Assembly (NCBI GenBank): GCA_937870775.1
Contig: CALMZU010000180.1
Location: 1-38,006 of the forward strand
DNA: 38,006 nucleotides
Source of the DNA: an uncultured Elusimicrobia bacterium
Lineage (GTDB): Bacteria; Elusimicrobiota; Elusimicrobia; Elusimicrobiales; UBA9959
Direction: 5' to 3'
Below the pieces are notes generated by a model that saw only the letters and a program-made list of their open reading frames with translations, did not search any database and was not told where the DNA came from. The first letter of the stretch is position 1; the number at the start of each line of letters is the position of its first letter. This document shows positions 30,546-38,006 of this stretch, piece by piece. The position numbers and the translations under genes are program-made.

Positions 30546-32819
30546 TTAGTCGGTGAGGGTGGAGGGGTCGGCGAAGCGGTCGCGCATCTGGTTGACCTCG
30601 GAGATCGTCTTGTCGAAGTTGTTGTCGCGATCGTTGAAGAACTCGTAGGTCTGGGTCACGTCGGCCTCGCCCTTCACGCGCTTGTCGGTGTGCACGTACA
30701 CCGAGGCGGAGATGTCGGAGGGGTTCACCAGCTGCACCACGACCTTCAGGAAGTCCTCGTAGCCCAGGCCGCTCTTGCCGCCGCCGGCCGCCACCTTGGA
30801 GAAGCGCTCGGACTGGTCCTTCCAGTTGGAGGCGTTCTTCACGGAGGAGATATCGCGTATAACCTGGGTGGCCGCGTAGGCCAGGTTGCGCACGATGTCC
30901 AGGGGGTTGGTGCCGTTGTCGTAGTTGTCGAAGGCGCTCACGCCCAGGCGCTTCTGCACGGCCTTGTAATCGTAGTCGACCTTGCCTTCCTTGTCGATGG
31001 TGAACAGGTCCATCACCTTGTCGACGATCTCGCTCTCGACCTCGCGCATCACGTTCATATAGGCCTTCATGATGGCCTGCGCCGGGGCGAAGATGATCTC
31101 CTGCACGCCGCGCTCGTTGATCATCAGCTTGAAGCTCATCACCGCGCTCTTATAGGTCTTGGAAGGGGTGGTCTCGAAGCCGTCGGCGTCCGTCTCGGAA
31201 GGGAGCGGCGGGAAGATCTCGGTGGAGGGCAGGGTGTTGGCAAGGTCGGTGCCGTTGCCGTTCACGCCCACGTAGCGCAGAACGCCGTTGGCCTTCTCCA
31301 GCATGTAGCGGGCGGTGCCGTCGCCTTCCTTCACGAAGCCTTCGTACTGCTGGTACAGGAAGGCCGGGCGGGTGGCGGTGCCGTCGGTGCTCTCCTTGTT
31401 GATCACGTAGACGTTCTTGTTGGAATCGTACTTCATCACCTTGCCGACGAAGGGGATGTTGAGCGAGCTGCCGTTGGAGGTGCGGGCGTTCTGCTGCACG
31501 TGTATGGTCTCGCCGTCCTTCTCCAGCGACTGGTAGCGGTTGTAGGAGGAAGCCCAGGTGGTGTCGTGGGTGTGGATGACCGGCACCTGTATGTGCAGGT
31601 TGTTGGAGGTGCCGTGGTAGATGTCGGTGCCGGCGAAGGAAGGGGAGGCGCCGAGGGCGCTGCCGGCCGCGGTGGCCGCGCCGGCCAGCTCGCCGACGCC
31701 GCTGGAGGCCTGGTCTTCCTCGGAGAAGTGGTTGAACTTCAGGCCCATCTCTATGAAGCGCTTCAGGATGCCGAAGTCGCCGCGCAGGAACTTAACCAGG
31801 TTGTCCATCTGCTGGGGATCGTTGGCGTCCAGCAGGAACTCTATCATCAGTTTCTTGCCGACGGTCTTGGAATGGCCGAAGGAGAGCTTGGCGGCCAGGT
31901 ACTCGTTGATCTCCTTGGAAACCTGCCTGTTGATCTCCTTGTTGAGCAGCTTGGACACGGCGTTCTCGCCGCCGATAAGGCCCAGGTCCACCATCGGGAT
32001 CTCCACGGTGCCGGCCGACACGCCGACGCTGCGGACCATCACGCGGTCCAGGCGCATGCGCAGGCGGAGGGTGTCCTTGTCCATGCGGTAAAGGGTAACG
32101 GAGGGCTTGGAGTCGCGGCTCTGGCCGGCCGACACGGAAACGTTCAGGACCTCGCTCAAGGTGGCGCCGGCGCCCACGCTGAAGCCGAAGTGCAGGGTGA
32201 CGGGCAGCTTCCAGATCTCGCCCACGGCCATGCCGGTTATGCGCTTCTCGTTGACGGGGAGTACGGTCTTGACCTGGTAAAGCTTAACAAGGGTGTCCAG
32301 CTCGCGGCAGTACTTGTCGCTCTCGAGCGGGCGCACCACTATGGAGGTGCCCTCGGCCTTGGCCGAGACGCTGACGTTCACCGGCAGGGAGCCGCCGGGG
32401 TTGGCCACCTCGTGGCCGTAGGAACCGCCCACGCTCACGCCCACCTCGTCTATCAGGGCCACCTTCTCGCTGGGGAGCTTCTTAAGGTAGCGCTTGAACT
32501 TGCCGCCCACCACAAGGGCGTCGCCGGCCAGCTTGCCGTCCTCGTTGAGCTTTATCTGCGCCTGCTTGCAGATGCCGTCCACGGTGTCTTCCTTGAGGTT
32601 CTCCCAGAAATGAGCGAACTCGGCCGACAGGCCGCCGGTGGAGGCGGTGGACACGGTGGGGGCCTTGATGTCGGCCGAGGAGGCCTTCAGGCCGTTCACC
32701 ATGTCGCCGAGCGAGCCGACGCCGCGATCGAAGTCGAAAGCGGCGGCGGAAGAGGCCAACAGGGCTACGGAGAACAACGCGGAGGAGATACCGAGGAACG
32801 TGGGTTTGGTATTTCGCAT
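30546..32819 (-). CDS. Large exported protein of unknown function
   Basis: A 757-aa protein that I do not recognise. It has a signal peptide (from MRNTKPTFLGISS to about SAAAF, residues 1-28). The mature N-terminal half (about 60-330) is beta-rich with alternating valines (VSVGGSYGHEV, NVSVSAKAEG, FSVGAGATLSEVLNVSVSAG), followed by a helical stretch (about 270-360), a Ser/Ala/Gly hinge (about 375-400), a His/Asn/Tyr-rich middle (about 400-560) and a helical C-terminus (about 590-757) with several Asp/Asn-rich turns. Only two cysteines are in the mature protein. An alternative in-frame ATG at 32852 would add 11 residues. No neighbour suggests its job; the gene stands alone between terminators. 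Confidence 0.82.
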   Translation of the reverse strand: MRNTKPTFLGISSALFSVALLASSAAAFDFDRGVGSLGDMVNGLKASSADIKAPTVSTASTGGLSAEFAHFWENLKEDTVDGICKQAQIKLNEDGKLAGDALVVGGKFKRYLKKLPSEKVALIDEVGVSVGGSYGHEVANPGGSLPVNVSVSAKAEGTSIVVRPLESDKYCRELDTLVKLYQVKTVLPVNEKRITGMAVGEIWKLPVTLHFGFSVGAGATLSEVLNVSVSAGQSRDSKPSVTLYRMDKDTLRLRMRLDRVMVRSVGVSAGTVEIPMVDLGLIGGENAVSKLLNKEINRQVSKEINEYLAAKLSFGHSKTVGKKLMIEFLLDANDPQQMDNLVKFLRGDFGILKRFIEMGLKFNHFSEEDQASSGVGELAGAATAAGSALGASPSFAGTDIYHGTSNNLHIQVPVIHTHDTTWASSYNRYQSLEKDGETIHVQQNARTSNGSSLNIPFVGKVMKYDSNKNVYVINKESTDGTATRPAFLYQQYEGFVKEGDGTARYMLEKANGVLRYVGVNGNGTDLANTLPSTEIFPPLPSETDADGFETTPSKTYKSAVMSFKLMINERGVQEIIFAPAQAIMKAYMNVMREVESEIVDKVMDLFTIDKEGKVDYDYKAVQKRLGVSAFDNYDNGTNPLDIVRNLAYAATQVIRDISSVKNASNWKDQSERFSKVAAGGGKSGLGYEDFLKVVVQLVNPSDISASVYVHTDKRVKGEADVTQTYEFFNDRDNNFDKTISEVNQMRDRFADPSTLTD

Positions 32820-32825
32820 GTAGAT

Positions 32826-32831
32826 AGTATA
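32826..32831 (-). promoter_or_regulatory. -10-like TATACT 6 bases before the start of the large exported protein
   Basis: On the minus strand TATACT, then ATCTAC, then the ATG at 32819, with a weak TTATGA 17 bases upstream. No ribosome binding site. The same layout as at 1566, 20782 and 27437. If the upstream ATG at 32852 were used, this would be coding sequence instead. Confidence 0.4.
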
Positions 32832-32910
32832 GCGTTCCCCGGCCTTTTTCATAAGAGGCCGAGTGCCTATATTCCCGATGTTTTAAGGCCTATGAAAACC
32901 GAGCCCGGCA

Positions 32911-32953
32911 GGGCCCAGGCGGCCTAGGCCCTTGGGACCGGCCGCCTGGGCCC
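32911..32953. repeat. 14-bp perfect inverted repeat
   Basis: GGGCCCAGGCGGCC (32911-32924) pairs with GGCCGCCTGGGCCC (32940-32953) around a 15-base loop. No T-run follows. It adjoins the terminator of the phosphoketolase gene and lies upstream of the large exported-protein gene. Confidence 0.75.
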
Positions 32954-32958
32954 AAGCA

Positions 32959-32984
32959 AAAGGCCCCGGTCGCCCGGGGCCTTT
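32959..32984 (-). terminator. Terminator of the phosphoketolase gene
   Basis: An 11-bp stem (AAAGGCCCCGG, loop TCGC, CCGGGGCCTTT), 30 bases after the phosphoketolase stop on the minus strand, where it is followed by TTTTGCTT. Confidence 0.85.
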
Positions 32985-33013
32985 CTTCGCAAGGTTATTT
33001 ATATACGCCCGCG

Positions 33014-35392
33014 TTAACGGGGCGCCTTCCACTTCCAGTTCTTCACCTCCGGCATGTCCTCGCCGTGCTCGTATATATATTCCTTGTGGTCCACCAGCTT
33101 GTCCCGCATCTCCTGCTTCAGGTAGTCGCCGCGGCCGCCAAGCTGCGGCAGCCGGTCTATGGCGTCCTCCACCAGGTGGAAGCGGTCCATGTCGTTCATC
33201 ACGGCCATGTCGAAAGGCGTGGTGATGGCGCCCTCCTCCTTGTAGCCGCGCACGTGTATGTTGCCGTGGTTGGTCCGGCGGTAGGTCAGGCGGTGTATCA
33301 GCCAGGGGTAGCCGTGGTAGGCGAAGATCACCGGCTTGTCCTTGGTGAACAGCGCGTCGAAGTCCCCGTCCGAAAGCCCGTGCGGGTGCTCGCCGGCCGG
33401 CTGCAGCCGCATCAGGTCCACCACGTTCACCACGCGTATCTTAAGCTCCGGCAGCCGCTCGCGCAGTATGGAAACCGCCGCCAGCGTCTCCAGCGTGGGC
33501 ACGTCGCCGGCGCAGGCCATCACCAGGTCCGGCTCATGGCCGTTGTCGTTGCCGGCCCAGGGCCAGATGCCTATGCCCGACGTGCAGTGCCGCACCGCGG
33601 CGTCCATGTCCAGCCACTGCGGGGCCGCGTGCTTGCCGGCCACCACCACGTTCACGTAATGGCGGCTCCTCAGGCAATGGTCCATCACCGAGAGCAGGCA
33701 GTTGGAATCGGGCGGCAGGTAGACGCGCACGATGGAAGCCTTCTTGTTCACCACGTGGTCTATAAAGCCCGGGTCCTGGTGGGTGAAGCCGTTCTGGTCC
33801 TGGCGCCACACATGCGAGGCCAGCAGGTAGTTGAGCGAAGCCACCTTGCGGCGCCACGGCAGGCCCAGCGTAACCTTAAGCCACTTGGCGTGCTGGTTGA
33901 ACATCGAGTCCACTATGTGTATGAAGGCCTCGTAGCTGTTCAGCAGGCCGTGGCGGCCGGTGAGCAAATAGCCCTCCAGCCAGCCTTCGCACTGGTGCTC
34001 GCTCAGCATCTCCAGTATGCGGCCGTCGCGGGCCTGGCCGTCGTCGGTCTTTATGATGTCGCCCATCCACTGCCGCTGCGTCACCTCGAAGAGGCCGGTC
34101 AGCCTGTTGGAGGCCGTCTCGTCGGGGCCGAACACGCGGAAGTTGCGTGACTGGTCGTTAAGCCTGGTCACGTCGCGCAGGAAATTGCCCAGCACGCGGG
34201 TGTCCTCGGCCTCGACGGAACCGGGGAAAGGCACCTTCACCGCGTAATCGCGGAAGTCGGGCATGCGCAGGTCGCGCAGCAGTATGCCGCCGTTGGCGTG
34301 CGGGTTGGAGCCCATGCGGCGCGCGCCCTTGGGCGCCAGCGCGGCGAGCTCCGGCTTCAGCCTGCCTTCCTTGTCGAAGAGCTCCTGCGGCTTATAGCTC
34401 TTCATCCATTTCTCGAGCAGCTTCAGGTGCGCGGGCTTGGCCGCCAGCTCCGAGAGCGGCACCTGGTGGGACCTGTAGGTGTCCTCCACCGGCTTGCCGT
34501 CCACTTCCTTCGGGCCGGTCCAGCCCTTGGGCGTCTTCAGCACTATCATGGGCCAGCGCGGGCGGTCCTTAACGCCGTGCTCGCGGGCGTCACCCTGTAT
34601 TTTCTTTATCGAGGTTATGGCCTCGTCCACGGCGGCGGCCATGGCCCGGTGCATGGGCATGGGGTCGCTGCCTTCCACGAAGATGGGCTCCCAGCCGCAG
34701 CCGCGGAAGAACTGTTCCTGCTCCTCGCGGCTGATGCGGGCGAACACCGTGGGGTTGGCTATCTTGTAGCCGTTCAAATGCAGTATCGGCAGCACCGCGC
34801 CGTCGGTGGCGGGGTTCAGGAACTTGTTGGAATGCCACGACGTAGCCAGCGGCCCGGTCTCGGCCTCGCCGTCGCCCACAACGCAGGCCACTATCAGCCC
34901 CGGGTTGTCGAAGGCCGCGCCGAAGGAATGGCTGAGCGAATAGCCCAGCTCGCCGCCCTCGTGTATGGAGCCGGGGGTCTCGGCGCCCACGTGGCTGGGC
35001 ACGCCGCCGGGGAAGGAGAACTGCTTGAACAGCCTCTTTATGCCCAGCTCGTCCTGGCTGACGTTCGGGTAGATCTCGCTGTAGGTGCCTTCAAGGTAAG
35101 TGTGCGAGGTCAGGGCCGGGCCGCCGTGGCCGGGGCCGGAGATGTAGATCATGTCCAGGTCGTACTGGTTTATGGCGCGGTTCAGATGGGTATAGATGAA
35201 GGTCTGGCCCGGCGTGGTGCCCCAGTGCCCCAGCAGGCGCGGCTTTATATGCTTGAGCGCCAGCGGTTCCTTAAGCAGCGGGTTGTCGTAAAGATATATC
35301 TGGCCCACCGACAGGTAGTTGGAGGCGCGCCAGTAGGCGTCCATCTTCTCCAGCAGGTCCTGCGGCAGCGCCGTCTTCTCGTTCTTTTTCAT
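33014..35392 (-). CDS. xfp: Phosphoketolase (xylulose-5-phosphate/fructose-6-phosphate)
   Basis: A 792-aa thiamine-diphosphate enzyme that splits xylulose 5-phosphate and/or fructose 6-phosphate with phosphate, giving acetyl phosphate plus a C3 or C4 sugar phosphate. Conserved parts: [19 protein letters not shown] (about 55-73), [10 protein letters not shown] (84-93), [20 protein letters not shown] (127-146), the TPP-binding GDGEAETG (173-180) and WHSNKFLNP (186-194). The length is exactly that of bacterial Xfp. It has its own near-consensus promoter and ribosome binding site (AAGGAGG). With the phosphohexomutase and glycerate kinase genes it points to a fermentative sugar route yielding acetyl phosphate. 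Sugar preference cannot be read off. Confidence 0.97.
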   Translation of the reverse strand: MKKNEKTALPQDLLEKMDAYWRASNYLSVGQIYLYDNPLLKEPLALKHIKPRLLGHWGTTPGQTFIYTHLNRAINQYDLDMIYISGPGHGGPALTSHTYLEGTYSEIYPNVSQDELGIKRLFKQFSFPGGVPSHVGAETPGSIHEGGELGYSLSHSFGAAFDNPGLIVACVVGDGEAETGPLATSWHSNKFLNPATDGAVLPILHLNGYKIANPTVFARISREEQEQFFRGCGWEPIFVEGSDPMPMHRAMAAAVDEAITSIKKIQGDAREHGVKDRPRWPMIVLKTPKGWTGPKEVDGKPVEDTYRSHQVPLSELAAKPAHLKLLEKWMKSYKPQELFDKEGRLKPELAALAPKGARRMGSNPHANGGILLRDLRMPDFRDYAVKVPFPGSVEAEDTRVLGNFLRDVTRLNDQSRNFRVFGPDETASNRLTGLFEVTQRQWMGDIIKTDDGQARDGRILEMLSEHQCEGWLEGYLLTGRHGLLNSYEAFIHIVDSMFNQHAKWLKVTLGLPWRRKVASLNYLLASHVWRQDQNGFTHQDPGFIDHVVNKKASIVRVYLPPDSNCLLSVMDHCLRSRHYVNVVVAGKHAAPQWLDMDAAVRHCTSGIGIWPWAGNDNGHEPDLVMACAGDVPTLETLAAVSILRERLPELKIRVVNVVDLMRLQPAGEHPHGLSDGDFDALFTKDKPVIFAYHGYPWLIHRLTYRRTNHGNIHVRGYKEEGAITTPFDMAVMNDMDRFHLVEDAIDRLPQLGGRGDYLKQEMRDKLVDHKEYIYEHGEDMPEVKNWKWKAPR

Positions 35393-35415
35393 TCTGCCTC
35401 CTTGGCTCTAAGCGG

Positions 35416-35444
35416 ATTCTATTAAACCTCCGCCCCTTTTTCAA
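35416..35444 (-). promoter_or_regulatory. Sigma-70 promoter TTGAAA-17-TAGAAT of the phosphoketolase gene
   Basis: On the minus strand TTGAAA (35444-35439), 17-base spacer, TAGAAT (35421-35416), start site near 35409, then a leader of about 17 bases with AAGGAGG before the ATG. The -35 box overlaps the stop codon of the membrane-protein gene upstream. Confidence 0.8.
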
Positions 35445-36082
35445 TCCTTATGCGGCAGGCCGCGCCGCTGCCAGGCCAGAGCCGCGCGGGCGGCTATAAG
35501 CCCGGCGAGGAACAGCCCCATGAGCGGCCAGGCCGAGTCCCCGCCCACGGCCGGCGAGGCCGCGGCGAAGCGCACCATGTCGCCGCCGTCGCGCGGCTCC
35601 ACGGCCTGCGAGCGCGGCGCCGAACCGGGGCGGGCCAGGCCCGGCAGGTAGACCATGCGCAGCGTGCCCTGCCGCACGCGGCAGTTCACGGCGGGCTTGT
35701 CCTCGCAGGCGTAGCCGCCGTACACGTTCACGCGCAGCGCCGAAACCGCCGCTCCGGCGGCCAGCAGCGCCAGCAGCAGGCCGAAGCTGAAAGTGAGCGC
35801 CCGCGCCTCGGGCGAGCCATCGCCGCCCGGCCTGAAGCCCGCGGCCTTAATACAGCCGCGCGGCAGGGCGCCGGAAAAGAAAAGATATATCAGCAAGCCG
35901 GCCGAGCAGGCCAGCCACAGCCAGGCGCCGGCGGCCAGCGCCCCGGACAGTTCATAAAGCTTCGCCAGCACCGGCGGGCGGGCCAGCATCTGCCCTTCGC
36001 CGCCGGCCAATTGCAGCCCGAAAGAAAGAGCGAGGCCGGCCAGCGAACAAGCGGCGGCGGACCAGATCAGCGTCTTCTTCAT
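35441..36082 (-). CDS. Four-helix membrane protein of unknown function
   Basis: A 213-aa protein with four predicted membrane helices (about residues 5-25, 45-70, 93-115 and 185-205). A periplasmic or cytoplasmic loop between helices 3 and 4 (about 118-182) has two cysteines (CEDKPAVNC) that could form a disulfide if outside. No family recognised. Ribosome binding site AGGAG lies before the ATG. It is upstream of the phosphoketolase gene on the same strand, but that gene has its own promoter, so a functional link is uncertain. Confidence 0.78.
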   Translation of the reverse strand: MKKTLIWSAAACSLAGLALSFGLQLAGGEGQMLARPPVLAKLYELSGALAAGAWLWLACSAGLLIYLFFSGALPRGCIKAAGFRPGGDGSPEARALTFSFGLLLALLAAGAAVSALRVNVYGGYACEDKPAVNCRVRQGTLRMVYLPGLARPGSAPRSQAVEPRDGGDMVRFAAASPAVGGDSAWPLMGLFLAGLIAARAALAWQRRGLPHKD

Positions 36083-36137
36083 GGAACTCCTTTCCTCTCC
36101 CCGCTAAATTCTACTATTTTCTCCGGCGGCTCCGCCG

Positions 36138-36166
36138 TGGACAAAGCCGTATTATTTGTTTAGAAT
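36138..36166 (+). promoter_or_regulatory. Sigma-70 promoter TGGACA-17-TAGAAT of the second OPT gene
   Basis: TGGACA (36138-36143), 17-base spacer, TAGAAT (36161-36166): five of six matches in both boxes. The start site near 36173 leaves a 17-base leader with AAGGAG (36178-36183) spaced 6 bases from the ATG at 36190. Confidence 0.8.
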
Positions 36167-36189
36167 AAATCTACCTTAAGGAGCCAACC

Positions 36190-38006
36190 ATGTCCAACCC
36201 GCAGGCAGCAGGAAAGTTCCAGCCCTTCATCCCCGACTCGAAACTGATACCCGAATTCACCGTCAAGTCCATATTGCTAGGCGCGATGTTCGGCGTCATC
36301 TTCGGCGCTTCCACCGTGTACCTGGCGCTCAAGGCCGGCCTCACGGTGTCGGCGTCCATACCGATAGCCGTGCTGGCCATCTCCCTCGGCCGCAAGGCTT
36401 TCAAGACGACGATACTGGAGAACAACATCATACAGACCACCGGCTCCGCCGGCGAGTCCATAGCCGCCGGCGTGGTGTTCACGCTGCCCGGCTTCCTGTT
36501 CCTCTCCGCCGGTTCCAACGGCGCGGGCTTCTTCAACTACTGGACCATCTTCACGCTGGCCCTGTTCGGCGGCGTGCTGGGCACGCTGATGATGATACCG
36601 CTCAGGCGCTCCCTCATCGTGCAGGAGCACGGCACCCTGCCCTACCCCGAAGGCACGGCCTGCGCCTCGGTGCTGATAGCCGGCGAAAAAGGCGGCGACT
36701 TCTCCAAGACCGCCTACCAGGGCCTGGGCTTCGCCTTCATCTACGCCACGCTGCAGAAGGTGTTCGGCCTTATAGCCGAGTGCCCGGCCTGGGTGACCTC
36801 GCAGGCCAACAAGTACTTCCCCTCCGCCACCATCAACGGCGAGATAACGCCGGAATACATGGGCGTGGGCTACATAGTTGGCCCGAAGATAGCGGGCGTG
36901 CTGGTGGCCGGCGGCGTGCTGGCCTGGCTGGGCCTCATACCGCTCCTGGCCACGCTGGTGCCGCCCGACATGATAGCCGCGCAGCTCGTTAAGCTGGGCT
37001 ACCTCAAGGACGTGCTCACCGCGGGCGGCCCCGGCGGCTGGGACCCCTTGACCCACCAGTTCGCCGACACCGCCGGCGCGGTGTACAAGGCCTACGTGCG
37101 CCAGATAGGCGCCGGCGCCGTCGCGGCCGGCGGCTTCATGACGCTCCTGAAGACCATGCCCACCATAGTGAGCTCCTTCAAGGGCAGCGTGGCCTCGCTG
37201 AAGAACCGCAAGGCCGCCCACGAGGTCTCCCGCACCCAGAACGACCTGTCCTTCCTCACCGTGATAGGCGGCTCGCTGGCGCTGGTGCTGCTGATAGCCG
37301 TGCTGCCCATGATACCCGGCAGCTCGCTGCTCGGCAAGCTGATGCTGGGCCTGCTGATCATAGTGTTCGGCTTCTTCTTCGTCACCGTGTCCAGCCGCAT
37401 CGTCGGTCTCATCGGCTCTTCGTCCAACCCCATCTCGGGCATGACCATAGCCACGCTGATGGGCACCGCGCTGATCTTCATAGCGGTGGGCTGGACCGGC
37501 ATGGTGTACGAGCCCATGGCCCTCGTGGTCGGCGGCATGATCTGCATAGCCGCCGCCAACGCCGGCGCCACCTCGCAGGACCTGAAGACCGGCTACCTGG
37601 TGGGCGCCACGCCGCGCTACCAGCAGATAGCGCTGTTCATCGGCGCGGTGTTCTCCGCGGCCGTCATAGGCTGGACCGTGAAGATACTGGACACGCCCAC
37701 CGCCGAGATGGCCGCGCAGGGCATAGCCCACGCCATAGGCACCGACAAGTTCCCGGCGCCGCAGGGCACGCTGATGGCCACGCTGATAAAGGGCCTGCTG
37801 TCGTTCAACCTGGACTGGCAGTTCGTCATCGTCGGCGCCTTCATCTCCATCACCATGGAGTTGTGCGGCATCAACGCGCTGTCCTTCGCGGTGGGCCTGT
37901 ACCTGCCGCTGTCCACCACGCTGCCCATCTTCGCAGGCGGCATGGTTAAGGGCGCCACCACCTGGATACGCTCCCGCCGCGGCGAGGGCCAGGAAGACGC
38001 CGAGCT
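36190..38006 (+). CDS. OPT-family oligopeptide transporter (C-terminus beyond the window)
   Basis: At least 605 codons are open to the right edge without a stop. A polytopic inner-membrane transporter of the OPT family (proton-driven uptake of oligopeptides or metal chelates). Landmarks: STVYLALKAGLTVSASIP (about residues 41-58), ENNIIQTTGSAGESIAAGVV (about 77-96), LPYPEGTACASVLIAGE (about 153-169), SSSNPISGMT (about 413-422) and ATSQDLKTGYLVGATPRYQQ (about 460-479). These match the bacterial OPT subfamily better than the other OPT gene at 10657. It is missing only a short C-terminal part, judged from the family's usual length. It has its own promoter and ribosome binding site. Confidence 0.95.
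   Translation, partial: MSNPQAAGKFQPFIPDSKLIPEFTVKSILLGAMFGVIFGASTVYLALKAGLTVSASIPIAVLAISLGRKAFKTTILENNIIQTTGSAGESIAAGVVFTLPGFLFLSAGSNGAGFFNYWTIFTLALFGGVLGTLMMIPLRRSLIVQEHGTLPYPEGTACASVLIAGEKGGDFSKTAYQGLGFAFIYATLQKVFGLIAECPAWVTSQANKYFPSATINGEITPEYMGVGYIVGPKIAGVLVAGGVLAWLGLIPLLATLVPPDMIAAQLVKLGYLKDVLTAGGPGGWDPLTHQFADTAGAVYKAYVRQIGAGAVAAGGFMTLLKTMPTIVSSFKGSVASLKNRKAAHEVSRTQNDLSFLTVIGGSLALVLLIAVLPMIPGSSLLGKLMLGLLIIVFGFFFVTVSSRIVGLIGSSSNPISGMTIATLMGTALIFIAVGWTGMVYEPMALVVGGMICIAAANAGATSQDLKTGYLVGATPRYQQIALFIGAVFSAAVIGWTVKILDTPTAEMAAQGIAHAIGTDKFPAPQGTLMATLIKGLLSFNLDWQFVIVGAFISITMELCGINALSFAVGLYLPLSTTLPIFAGGMVKGATTWIRSRRGEGQEDAE

Noticed and set aside
36277-37731. Long minus-strand frame opposite the second OPT gene
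   Set aside because: The plus strand encodes an OPT transporter with all family landmarks; the antisense frame is His/Gly/Ala-rich low-complexity noise typical of GC-rich DNA.

Overview
This is a gene-dense, GC-rich bacterial chromosome segment with about 33 protein genes, no RNA genes, no insertion sequences and no CRISPR array. No gene-free stretch exceeds 300 bases. Many products carry signal peptides or a single membrane anchor, and there is an ECF sigma/anti-sigma pair, a SpoIID-type cell-wall protein and several exported proteins of unknown type. This fits a didermic bacterium. My impression is Elusimicrobiota or a similar little-cultivated lineage, because of the high GC combined with very frequent ATA isoleucine codons, but nothing here proves the phylum.

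Left part (1-10 kb): a glycosyltransferase and a truncated secreted protein (minus strand) diverge from a membrane-anchored protein with STI1-like repeats, which is followed by a subtilisin-type protease with its own consensus promoter. Convergent to these is a minus-strand cluster of ECF sigma factor, zinc-finger anti-sigma factor and a small periplasmic protein. Next come, on the plus strand, a TPR-SpoIID protein, a CorA-type transporter and RimO.

Middle (10-20.8 kb): one long minus-strand block, read from right to left, contains glycerate kinase, then (after its own promoter) phosphohexomutase, MetK, a CheY-like receiver, a CheC-like phosphatase, a small secreted protein, SerS, a TPR protein, a zincin-type metallopeptidase, an OPT-family transporter and a HAD phosphatase. 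Many neighbours overlap by 4 bases or lie within 10 bases, suggesting an operon.

Right part (20.8-38 kb): a plus-strand set of TatD-linked radical SAM protein, CBM48-like anchored protein, GH57-like secreted protein and NIF3-like protein. This is followed by a minus-strand MFS exporter and GT-C-like membrane protein, diverging from a DUF2157/GDYXXLXY membrane pair and an aspartate carbamoyltransferase. Then come a large unrecognised exported protein, a phosphoketolase, a small membrane protein (all minus strand) and a second OPT-family transporter cut off by the window end.

The metabolic genes (phosphohexomutase, phosphoketolase, glycerate kinase, two oligopeptide-type transporters, exported protease) suggest a heterotroph using peptides and sugars. 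The most unusual signals are a recurring gene-start layout in which a -10-like hexamer ends exactly 6 bases before the start codon without a ribosome binding site (probable leaderless mRNAs), a Cys-rich tail on MetK, a CorA protein with GMS in place of GMN, and STI1-like repeats in a bacterial membrane-anchored protein. I found no clearly novel multi-gene defence or mobile system.
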